A DNA stretch of 64,000 nucleotides. Source: Ascaris suum. Its lineage: Eukaryota; Nematoda; Chromadorea; Rhabditida; Ascarididae. Below the pieces are notes generated by a model. The model saw only the letters and a list, made by a program, of their open reading frames with translations, searched no databases and was not told the DNA's origin. Of this stretch, positions 26,881 to 37,295 are shown one piece after another. The position numbers and the translations under genes were made by a program. The stretch lies in the NCBI GenBank assembly GCA_013433145.1, contig JACCHR010000034.1, positions 113,518 to 177,517 on the forward strand, given 5' to 3'. The stretch's first letter is position 1. Each line of letters opens with the position of its first letter.

Positions 26881-28719
26881 TACCATATGCGTTATTCTAG
26901 TGCATTTATGGCATTGTGTTCTTAATGGAGAAAAGAATTCATGAAACGACTCTCGACGGTTTATGAAATGACCAAATCGTTGTTAAGTTGCATTGAACTC
27001 GCTGTCGCTCTTCATGAATGGATCTTTCTTGCATTGTTATATGCACCGGTTAAGAAGTGTTCAATTCGACAATTGCGGGATTCGCTCATTTCATTTCTTT
27101 ATCGTATACGCACATCCAATAATGGGCATTGTAACTTCGCTTGATGGTAAAAAAAGCTAACCGACGCGTTCAGCGCATGGTCAATTGCATTGCCATATCT
27201 AGACTGCATACAGTAGTTGCTTCCCGACATAGACCTGTCAAGAAGAAGAAGCAAAAAAGCGATATACTCCCAAGCGGAAAAAATTGCACTTTACATGGGA
27301 GTCGACTAAAGGTGGTTACAAAGCAGGAAACCTTCAATATTTGAAATGCACAATTCTTCAAAGAAGCTAGTTCGCATGAAGACGTGGAGAAGATCATAAG
27401 AAGATGAGACTACCAAGAGCATTTATTTCGAGGCACATCATCTAAAATGGCTGAACAAGTGTGGAGGAAGCAACTGGCCCACGTGCAAGGTATCCGTCCA
27501 TCATACACCGATTCGTGTTCATTCCAAGTCGATAGAGGCTATGGCAAATGGGCCACGGTCGTGATCACAAATGATGGCAACTGTTTTTACAGGTCACTAT
27601 CATGCGTAAGCAATTTCTCGCATCTGAAGCGTTCCGAGAGTTACAAATTGCCTGTCAAAACAAAATTAGCACAGTGGACAATGCAACCTATCAATTTAGC
27701 CGACTAAAGCGGATCAGAAGCTTGTTAACGGCATAAGCCGTGTCCAGTGCTGAGCGTTCAGAAAGTCAATGGACAGCTTATTTTTGCACGGTGCCGTTAG
27801 GACGTTAAGGGTGCCGTTAGGACTGGTCCATACATGCTTATTTCACACAAGAAAGGTTCTTAATAATGAAAGGTGGCATTAGCATTAGACAGCTTGCTAT
27901 TCATTTCGGTCTTTCAGAGCACTCGCGTATTGCATCAAGGGAACGGAACATCAACACCCGGAAATCCGATCGATTATCATCGCTTTCACTGTATCGATGA
28001 AGACTGAACGTCGGACAGATATCGTTTTGAATGTTACAAAGTAATTCAATAGTTCAGAGGAATCCCTAAACGATGCGTTAAAAGGGGGCGAGTACCGTTA
28101 TAGCCTTGTAGCAATGTGTAACATTCGACTGTTGAAGTCATCAGTGAGCGTGCGTAGATTTCAGAGGTGTTCATGAACAAGGCCAAGTTTACTGGTATGC
28201 TGCAATGGAAGCGGTGCTCTGCGTTCGGGAGACCTGCAGCCGTCTGTTTCGACTTAAACATCGACACGTACACTGCGACGGAGGGAGACTGGTAAGAATA
28301 CTTCGAAGAAATAGCTACATCTGGCTCCGTAGGCTATATTCCTTACATCCTTTTCCTCGCCTTCTCGTCAAACATAGACGGGACATCTTTCATTTCTCCC
28401 ACAACAAGCCATCAGTTGAAGTAGAATCAAACTCAAACTCACGAAGGTTTAAGGACGAGAGAGAATCACTTCTTTAATGTTTTCAATCCAAACAACAAAA
28501 AATTTGCACTACTTATATAGTGTCTTTTCGCCATAACCACTATCATATACTCATTTAATGCTCTTTAAAATATGCCTAGTCACTGTTCCCAGACCTCATT
28601 CCATTATACACTTCTAGGCCCCGATATGTCGGTGACCCTGCAATTTTCAGCACGCTATACAAGAAATTGATCTTATAGTAAATTTCTTGTTTTTTACTAA
28701 TGACTCCGATAGAGTTTTT
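26594..28719. mobile_element. Degraded DNA element with inverted terminal-type repeats and an OTU fragment
   Basis: About 165-bp inverted repeats (26,594-26,769 and 28,557-28,719) flank 1.8 kb of DNA richer in GC than its surroundings. The interior has short coding-like frames: 26,941-27,144, 27,141-27,344, the OTU frame 27,447-27,707 and 28,205-28,477. A 14-bp direct repeat (ggtgccgttaggac) occurs twice near 27,792-27,826. OTU proteases are carried by several eukaryotic transposon groups, including some Mutator-like elements. No transposase core was recognised and no target-site duplication could be fixed, so the class is open. Confidence 0.45.
27447..27707 (+). CDS. OTU-like cysteine protease fragment (86 codons)
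   Basis: The frame from ATG at 27,447 contains VVITNDGNCFYRSLSC, with D43-G44-N45-C46 matching the catalytic DGNC block of OTU (ovarian tumour) family proteases, followed by the aromatic/Arg of the family (FYRS). Only the N-terminal third of an OTU domain is present before the stop; the catalytic His region is missing. OTU enzymes cleave ubiquitin chains, and versions inside transposons are of unknown role. Its place between inverted repeats suggests a mobile-element remnant. It could instead continue through an unseen exon. Confidence 0.55.
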   Translation: MAEQVWRKQLAHVQGIRPSYTDSCSFQVDRGYGKWATVVITNDGNCFYRSLSCVSNFSHLKRSESYKLPVKTKLAQWTMQPINLAD

Positions 28720-28734
28720 CGTGCTGATTACAAC

Positions 28735-29000
28735 GTGTTGAAACTTGCTTTTCGAATCTCGCTCCCTAACTGTATATTTCCATCTTTAATTGCGACGTTG
28801 TTAAGTCGGGCTAATCTCGCGCTCTCTCTCCGTCTCTTTTGTGCGCGTGCGTTTGTCGCTGATCGCGCGGAAACGATTTGAAAGAGCGAAATTTGAATTG
28901 GCGCCATCTTGAGTGATTTCCGTGACAGTCGCCGCCAATTCGATTACATCGTTGACTCGTTGTTGTCAGTTTCCTTTGTTTTTGATATGTTTAGTAAATT
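28735..29000. promoter_or_regulatory. GC/CpG-richer, promoter-like patch
   Basis: A run rich in CG and CT repeats (ctcgcgctctctctccgtctc, gcgcgtgcg, gatcgcgcgg) followed by ggcgCCATCTTg at about 28,901-28,911, a good YY1-type core. It stands out from the AT-rich surroundings and lies about 1.4 kb upstream of SNRPF on the same strand. It could drive SNRPF or belong to the end of the neighbouring element. Confidence 0.25.
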
Positions 29001-30280
29001 TCAACAATTTCGTAATTTTGTATTTTATGATGAAGATAGGATTTTAGGCTTATAGTAGTGTATAATAGGATTTTCGAAATATTCGTGGAATTTGCGTTTC
29101 CTTGCAAACATAGTATTTCATTTCTAATGAGGTAAAAATATTGCTATTCATCGAGATAAAATTGAGGATATATGCAAGGAAGAAAGAAGATTCCTCCATT
29201 TAACCATCAAAAAAATTTTAGTAGCATTCTGGAAGAATTGTCTGCTGATTAAGCGCCAATTAAATTGATAGGTGAGCATATCACACTTCGAATCGCTATG
29301 CATATCTTATTTTTTATTTTTATTCTACGCTCTACATGTTCTATTTTGTATCAGTTATTGTTTGCGTTTGACGATGATTGCAGCGGATTCGTCCGATGAA
29401 TAATGGTCTAAAATGTTGTCTAACAAACTTGTAGTTGAGCCTATTAGCCGTTCGCAAATTTCAATACAAACTTCAAGTTGAAGAGCTTCCTGCTTATATC
29501 TTCTTCTACGAGCTTTCATATCCTTCCCTGCAAGGTTTCTTATCTTTTCCTGCTAGTCTTTCTCTTTTCATATACTCGCTATGGGTATCATTGCAGTCGT
29601 TGAGCAGTCAAAATTATTCTCTATCAGTTCGAAATTGTTAGGAAACGAGAGCCCCCAAGGGGTTTTTCTGTGTGGTTAGGCGTGTTCTCTATTTCGACGG
29701 TTAATTTAAGCCAAGTATCGTACACGGTCACAATTCTCCCGTGTTGGTTTACCTTGTCGTTTATGATTGTAATACGAAAATGTGAATAAATTTTAATTTT
29801 ATAGGAATGACTTCTTGAATTTGTTCTTTATAAAGGTGACTGCTATGATTTGAACTAAATATGGCCGTGCCTATGTCCTTACCGCGACCGGAACCGATAT
29901 CTCTTGAGTACATTCCACGTTTCTTACTTCTTTTCGTTCTTTTTCTTTCATTAAAACGCTACCGTTTGTTTTGAATCAATGAAACCAATATTAATCCTTT
30001 ATTATGAATGTCTCTACTAATAAGCTGTATTACATTAAATCAGTGCAATAATCCTTTATACTAAAACAGTGATAAGTTCATTAAAAAATAATGCTGCATT
30101 ATATCGTACTCTAGCTATAGTTTTTCTCCTTATCAAGTGATGATATTTTAACTTCTGATAGTGATATCACTAAGCGGATCTTAATTTTATTCTTTGAATG
30201 ATGCTTTTTATTATGCAGAATTGCGCTACGAAATCGTTTTTGAATTTTTTTTTTATTTGTATTAATTCGCTCATTTATAG
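29001..30280. other. Region upstream of SNRPF, no gene seen
   Basis: About 1.3 kb, T-rich. The only longer frame (29,435-29,641) is hydrophobic and low in complexity. No RNA gene or repeat was recognised. Confidence 0.4.
30272..30280 (+). promoter_or_regulatory. Possible trans-splice acceptor of SNRPF
   Basis: A T-rich stretch ending catttatAG lies 15 nt before the ATG at 30,296. With no upstream exon recognised, this fits addition of a spliced leader. Confidence 0.4.
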
Positions 30281-30295
30281 ATCGACTGAAAAACG

Positions 30296-33200
30296 ATGTC
30301 AACATTGCAACCGTCAATCCGAAACCGTTCCTGAACGGACTTACCGGCAAACCGATCGTATGCAAACTGAAATGGGGAATTGAATATCGAGGTTTTTTAT
30401 TGCTTTATTTTCGCTATGGAATTTTATTACCTTCGTTGACTAGCAAATAGATTTTATATATGCGAAATTCGATGTGTCAATATTTCACAGCGGAGTCAGT
30501 TTCTTATATCCGTTTGATATTCCATATTTTCATGCAACATTTCCTGGATGGCTATGGCCGGATCCTTAACCCAGATCGATTTCGTAAATCAAGAGAATCT
30601 TTTACCCCATGATTCAAACGATGCATTCAGAGATCTTTTTTTTTTGTTAACAGCCGGATGGTCTAGGTTAAATCTTGTCGCGATCGGACCTGGGGGAGGG
30701 GAACAAGTACGACTCATGATGATATGGTAAACGGTTAGACCGATGAGATGTAATCGGAAGAGGAACGGAGGCCGGCTTAATTTATTTCTATATAGTTGTG
30801 AGCAAAGTCCGGCCTTGATCATATCCGGAATAAGGGCCAGGTTCAACCTTATTCTTTCTGGAATGCGCTTTTCATTTTAGTAGATTTTACTATGAAACAA
30901 CGCTGCATGTTTTCGCCTGTGCGGGTAACTATTGCTCAGAGGCATAGTTGTAGTTGAACATCTCTCTGAATGTCTATAATAATGCAGCAAAGAGCTCCTA
31001 ATGGGTTCTGATTTCCGAGAATATTTTCAGCGTCGAATATGTCGCTGTTATCTTTTTCATGGTTTTGACACTATAATTTCTAATAGTGGTTGTGAAAAGT
31101 TTACTATAGAAACGAAGTATGCTTGGAATATTGAATTAGAAACTTCATTATTTATTGCGATGAACTGCTGAGCTGTCAAGGTAAAACAGTGATATTAGTG
31201 AGTTCTACCAGTATACTTACGATACCCTTTTTCTGTAACGAAGATATCAATTTTTGAGCGCTGAACTGAAGGCCCCATCGAATAAATCTATTTTCACTCG
31301 AAGGCGAAAAATCTTTTCACTCACATTAAGTGGTCTCTGCCATACACAATTCTCCTGGTGACCCTGGGACGACGTATCATGGCTATATATAAAAGGGATA
31401 CTTGTTTTCTTCATTCAGAAGATGCGAGAATGATATGGCACTTTGTTTATTACGTGTGGGAAGGTAGTACACCTTTCTTTCTGCGGCAATGAAGATTTCA
31501 CACTTTCTTTGTTATAGCAGCATGGAAGCTAAGGTGCTTCCGTTTGCTGTTTTATGCCATTTTTTGTCCATGTTTTTTTTTCTCTTCCTTCTACCTTTTT
31601 TTCACGGTTTCTTCGGGCAGCCTGCATATTTTGAAGCGATGCTGACTCTTGCTTTCCTTGCCCTCTCTCCTTTTAGCTTCCGTTTGAGGCAGATTGATGG
31701 CAGTTGTCGCAAAGGGAGAGGAAGGAGGGGGGGGGGTGAATTTATAATTGTAGATAATTGTAGATGCAAAATGTTGTTTCACAGGAAATGCGCTCCGAAG
31801 GTAATATTGCCGCTCGACTTTTCACTGCATCACTTTTTATGTTGGAATGAGAAAAATGTCACATACATTGAGGAATATGCTTGCGTCTTTTTACCTTATA
31901 AATACAATGAGTTTCACTCTGCATGAATTATTTGCACACTCGATTGCTTTTATAATGAATTCATATTTCGTAACTACGAGCATGGTAGTTTTTTACCGCC
32001 CACTCAGCCGCCTTTGTATCAGATCAGCAAGGTTCGATTTGAAATGTAGCCACTATCGTACGTCAGTCTATTTCTGTGAATATATTAATTGCCAGTGATA
32101 TGTTGGATAACGTCGGTTAAATGTGCATGCAGATTTCGGGTATGCATCGTTTATTATGCAAATTTAACCGATCATGTCATTTAAAGGGAATGTAACAAGG
32201 ACATTAAAGAGAATATAACAAGGACATTCTCTTTTAGGTTGATTTAATCACTCGGTATACGTTGGTCATAGCAAATAAGTGCTTATTGCAGGTTATTTGG
32301 TTTCGGTTGATGGCTATATGAATCTCCAAATGGCAAACACTGAAGAGTTCATTGATGGTGCTAGCACAGGCAACCTTGGCGAGGTCCTTATCAGGTTAGT
32401 GGCCTTCTTTAGCAAGAATCGTTGATGCAAAATTTTAAACCATTGAGGTACATTTTCTGGATCAGTCAGCTGATGATGTGGTAAGTAATGACGAAGTCGC
32501 ACTCACTTGTGCCAAGTTTTTTTTGTGCCAGGGATCATAAACATAAGATTTGCATGTTTTGTCTCGCATTTATGCGTGGAATTTTCACATGAACCAGGCG
32601 AATTAACTGAATTTAATTTAAATCGACCAGTTTTTGCAGTTGACCAATTTGACCAATTGACCAATTTTTGCATGTAGACTTGTGCACTTAAAGCGTGCTC
32701 ACTATTCTGAAGGCTTTCAAAGTGGTGCATCAAGCAGAGTGGATGTAAAAATAACAGAAGCCTCTTTTTTTATTTTTCAAAGAAACAATGCGTATTTTGC
32801 GACGTTTAAGGGTGTAGTGAATCCGGTGAATAGTGGTGTTGAGATATAATAGAGAGAAAGATGGGAGCTAAAATCCGGTTTTGGGTATATCCTTTTGGTT
32901 GTTTATGCAGTTTTGATGTTTAATGTATCACTCGATTCCCAATGTTATCCAGTTTTCTGAAGTATCAGTTCTTGCCTATGGAGGCCTTCCGAAAGCACGT
33001 AGATTCGAGAATCCAGGAAATTCAAGGATTTTCGTCATGGGCTTGTTAAGTTCGTGTTTGAATACGCCTCTATTAGTGCAACTTCTATTGTTTTTAATTG
33101 TGATGCGTAGAAGGAGATCTAAGCATTGGACACAATCCAGCCCCCCTTTCTAAAATTCGGGAGATTTTTCAGCTCTCAGTTTTAGTGAAGCTCAGTGGTT

Positions 33201-33502
33201 GATTGTTTTTGAAATGTGCTAGTCATATTAGGTTGTCAGAGTTCATTTCTAAGGTACTATGATTAAAACTTGAGCGATAAAGTTGTTATTCCTCTGCCTT
33301 CTCTTTAGGATATAGCTCTAGGATTTCTATTGAGTGTCATTACGTATAATTGCATATATGATATATTCTCTGAATAGTAGTGTTTGGAGAGGAGAATGCG
33401 TCTAATGTTTTCGAGCGTTCGCAGGTGAAATTAGTCTTTTGCAGATGCAACAATGTTCTCTGGGTCGGTGGTGCTGAAGAGAGTTCAGAAGCGCAACACT
33501 GA
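30296..33502 (+). CDS. snr-5: Small nuclear ribonucleoprotein F (Sm F), 3 exons, with a one-base break in exon 1
   Basis: Core Sm protein of the U1, U2, U4 and U5 snRNPs; seven Sm proteins form a ring on the snRNA Sm site. Exons: 30,296-30,391, 32,292-32,394, 33,445-33,502 (TGA at 33,500). Seen: [14 protein letters not shown] and [11 protein letters not shown] (Sm1), [24 protein letters not shown] then [10 protein letters not shown] (Sm2). The product would be 85 aa, the usual length (human 86). Junction phases agree. The ATG at 30,296 gives MSTLQP, like the C. elegans N-terminus, but the frame to VNPKPF is lost by one base at about 30,311-30,314 (ccgt where ccggt would fit). The alternative is an upstream first exon: the downstream frame has no ATG of its own and stops at 30,241-30,243. 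The exon 1 donor is the weak GTTTTT. Confidence 0.92.
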
Positions 33503-33820
33503 TGGCGAAATTGTGTTAATTTATGTTGACGATATCAGGAAATTTTTGGTTCACGGTAGCATTCAACCATTTCGCGATGTGTCTAAGTGGGGAAGGAGAA
33601 CAAGTGGGGGGAGGGGGGAGGGGGGAATACTAGAAGCAGCGATTGATGGGAAAGGAAATATCGGAGGTTTTCGATCGCTCTACAGTTCCAGACGATTTTG
33701 AGTGAGGGTCTTTGGAATCGGCTGCTTCTAACATAAAGCTACCGTGGACTTAGTGACTCATTAATGCTGTTGACATATTTGATATGAACCTCTCTGTTAA
33801 GTTGGACTTTGAAGATGCGG

Positions 33821-33826
33821 AATAAA
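33821..33826 (+). terminator. Polyadenylation signal AATAAA downstream of SNRPF
   Basis: The first AATAAA after the SNRPF stop codon, about 320 nt downstream, preceded by no other canonical signal. Its use is not proven. Confidence 0.4.
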
Positions 33827-34389
33827 AGTATGCTTTTAGACTGCATTTTTTTTAGTTATATGAATATTAATTTTTGAAAGTAATTTCTGACATGCTTTAT
33901 GACAACTAAAATAGAAAAAACTGATTAAATTCGGAAATAATTGGGACGTTTTTTTAAAAGAATTCTGTGTAAAATTTAAGGATTAAAAAAAAATTTTTTT
34001 TTGATCAAAATCGACTGTGCTTTATTCGCTTCATTTTATTATTTTTTACCGTCAATTTTATACGTAATTCCATATTTGCCGCAATAAATATTTGCAAACA
34101 TCGCATTTTCTATAATTGAATTCAAAAATGGTATAATTAACCATTTGAGAGGTGATTATATTTGTGTATAATTTTTTCATCCGATCAGTTATCAGTTGAG
34201 ATCGTTGATTTCGGAAGCAAATTTTTTTTTGCTTATCATTGATAAAGTTAAAATCGAGGAGTTGAATTTTTTCCCCGAAGTCGGAGCAAGAAACTTTAAC
34301 TCACAGTTAGTTTTCGATATAAATACACAAATCAAAACCCTGATACTGCAGGTTGAAAATAAAATATGTGATGACTTTTTTGCATGATC
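33827..34389. other. AT-rich intergenic stretch, no gene seen
   Basis: T-rich runs and simple sequence; the frame at 34,196-34,387 is not convincing. Confidence 0.4.
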
Positions 34390-35060
34390 CCGGATCGGAA
34401 GATTATCGGGTAACTTTGGGTGTCATAGAAAAGTCTTAGCAAATCTTGCACAGCACAGGAACCCGACCACCAGAGCGTGCAACAAGAAATTAATGTTAAG
34501 ACAGCGAGCAGTATTCAGCACCGGTTCATAAGTAAGATCAGCTTCCCTTGGCAGTCTTCTAGCCGTCCAGGTCTTCTTGAGGATCCGCACCCTGCGGTCG
34601 AGTAAATATAACAATACAACACAAGTATAAGGAGCAAACAGTTCTCACACAAATACAAGGAGGGACATTAGGATAACTTCAGTCGCAGGCACGATCGTGC
34701 AGTCGAACTCCAGGCTGCTCTCGATCGCCTCGCGCATTCCAACGGCCACCCGTAAGCCCATTCGGCCTTACTTAAGATCAGTCTAAGAGCTGAAATGAAT
34801 ACATGGATTAATTTAAAAGACGATACCTTGACTCTTCCGGAATCGTCGGAACACTATAGGAGATTGGGTCTAACCTCTCTATGTTGGGACGGGTAAAACA
34901 TGTATTCGGGTATAAACTTTCCTTCATAAACCTGAAAGGGAAGAAGTTTTCTGCGAATTTTGCAAAGTTTACCATCGTTTTCCGGCAAAAGTATAATATG
35001 TCCTTGTCTTGCTTTAAAGGCAACAATCTCCTGTGCATATTCACAGTGGGCGTGAGGCAT
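34390..35060 (-). mobile_element. GC-richer island with decayed coding-like frames, possible mobile-element remnant
   Basis: From 34,390 to about 34,790 the GC content rises clearly (ctcgatcgcctcgcgcattcc) and the AT-rich pattern is lost; a dyad gcacgatcgtgc lies at about 34,690-34,701. On the minus strand, frames at 34,423-34,614 (TWTARRLPREADLTYEP) and 34,854-35,060 (GKFIPEYMFYPSQHREVRP) look coding-like; the second appears to continue in another frame to about 34,808, as if broken by an indel. No domain is recognised. The island lies between SNRPF and the C16orf89 homologue. Confidence 0.25.
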
Positions 35061-35672
35061 TGGCCTTTATCAGAAGACTTTTGCATTGAAACAAAAGTTC
35101 TTTTTGTTTGCAGAATTGTTCCCCCCCCCCCCCCCCCCAAAAAAAAAAAGAATCGATGAGATATTTCTTAGATTTAAGCAACAGATCTACTTATGAAAGT
35201 TCCACAGTTTTCAAAATTTTGCTAGGTGTTCTCCTCTATTTTCAACTAGATTAATTGAGCTTCACTCTTTGGAGATCAGACAATGAAATTGCGAACGAGG
35301 TTTACAAGTAAAAACGTTGGAAAGTCCTCTAAATCACCAAATAGATGTGTCGTCGTTTTTTATTTCTATTTGATTAACAAATTGTCTCTTTTTTTTTTCT
35401 TATAAGAATAATTTATGCTCATCGCTAAGATGGCCTATAAGTTATAAAACCGTGTCACTGCCACTATGCATCTCCTCATTATCGAACTAGCTCAGAAGGA
35501 GTGAGTTTTTAATACACGGTGAAAAGTTCTAGGTCATTGAAAAGAATACTGAAATTAAAATAATGAAGAAATATTTTCTCAGAGGATGAAGTTTTATGGA
35601 AATGGCAATATATGAAAGAGGAATATAAAGTGAGCCGATGGATATGGCACCTGCAACAGTACGATATTTAAG

Positions 35673-37225
35673 TTGGAATAGCGCTCGTCTAATAGCGCTT
35701 GTATTGAATGCATTAAGTGGTTTGGAGAAATATTACAAACACCATCATACCGAACTTGACGTCGATGGGGTTTTTGGGTTGCGCATTATACAAGGTTTCA
35801 TTTTATTTATTTATTTATTGATAAATCTTTTAATTAAGAACGAAAAGTGAGAGTATTGAATAGGCTGTATTTAATAGGAGTTTTCGAAGAAAACTAGCAA
35901 GGATTATTCGCGATGTTTTTAATGAAAGAGGCAAAACTACTTTGCAAAATGTTCTTAAGTGTTAATTAAGTTTTTATTATTGACCGATAGAAATTAAAAT
36001 GTTCACCTTTAATCGTATTGAAAAAGGAAGGAGGAGGGTCAAAGTGGAGGAAAAATAATAGCATATTGAACCATTTTACAGTAGAAGTAAGTATGTGAAG
36101 ACTGTATAAATGAAATCTTGAAATGTTTTTCGTTCGGTATTTCAGCTCCGTTTCTTTCTTTTTTTTTTTTCCTTCATTGTTTTCAGTGCTGAATTTAAAA
36201 ATTTGTGAAATACCGTTCCGATATGTGTCAAATATATCGAGGAAATATCCTCAACTTTGCGATCGGTTGTACCACTCTCCTCAGATCAACTGCTCCATCC
36301 ATCCTTCGGCAGTCTTCTTTAACCTTGTTTCCCCCACCGTCGATTCGCCATCAACAATGCAGTGTGTTCGACGTGTTGCTTCTCGTTATTATCAAAAAAA
36401 AAAAAACATTTATTTGGAACGGTTACTTCGAACGAAGTTCATAGAATTGATTTCATCTTTAGCCCTTGCAACCTGCGATGACATATTTTGATAATTGCTT
36501 TTGCCTAGGTAGTAATGGTGTATGGTCAGAATTAATCTATCTCCATAACTATTAGTTAGTGGTGATATCCCAGTTTTCTTGTATTTCCTGTTGCTAGAAT
36601 CATTACGACGTATTAAAGGTGTGCAATATTTGTCCTTGCAGAAGCATTCCCTCGAAAGCTGATGCAGCGATTTGTTAAGTTGTAAATGCTTGGGAGGACG
36701 TTTGCCATATATGATCAGTTATTGGTCCTTGTATTAAACATTTGATCGGTGCATAAACTTTTGAGACATTTGATGCAACTCGATGCCATTTTCAAAATCC
36801 TCTCTTCTTTTAAGGTCAGTTAAATCATCTCTATATGGATTTCAAGGAGCAGAACCTGGATTCAGAAGTTATCGATGAAATTCGAAACCTTAGTCGACAC
36901 GCCAATGAAATTGCTATAAGGCGATTCCATTTGTCGCCATCGCGATCCCTTCTACTACAAACAGGTAAACTAAGTTCATTTAGAGGTTTAATCCAATCGA
37001 AACGCTAGAACGTCTCACAGATTAACTCATCAGCACGTGTAGAAATCAGGGAATTTCAGGTTGAAACGAAATATCAGATAGCATCCGTTTACTGATATGT
37101 GCGAATCGGACGTTGAAGAGGACAGCTGTTTTTACGAAATAACAGTAATACCGAGCGCTGTTTCGATTAATAAAACCCGCAATTCAGAAATCTGGGAGAA
37201 GACTGTACAATGTGCACTGAAGTGA

Positions 37226-37295
<70 letters not shown>

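Noticed and set aside
36123..36491. 122-codon plus-strand frame in a C16orf89 intron
   Set aside because: The flanking exons join in phase without it, it starts in a poly-T run, and it has no recognisable domain.
37092..37220. Open exon-like stretch (MCESDVEEDSCFYEI) with a GTGAGT donor
   Set aside because: At first taken as part of the C16orf89 homologue, but it fits no junction phase, and exon 2 joins exon 3 directly once the exon 2 shift is recognised.
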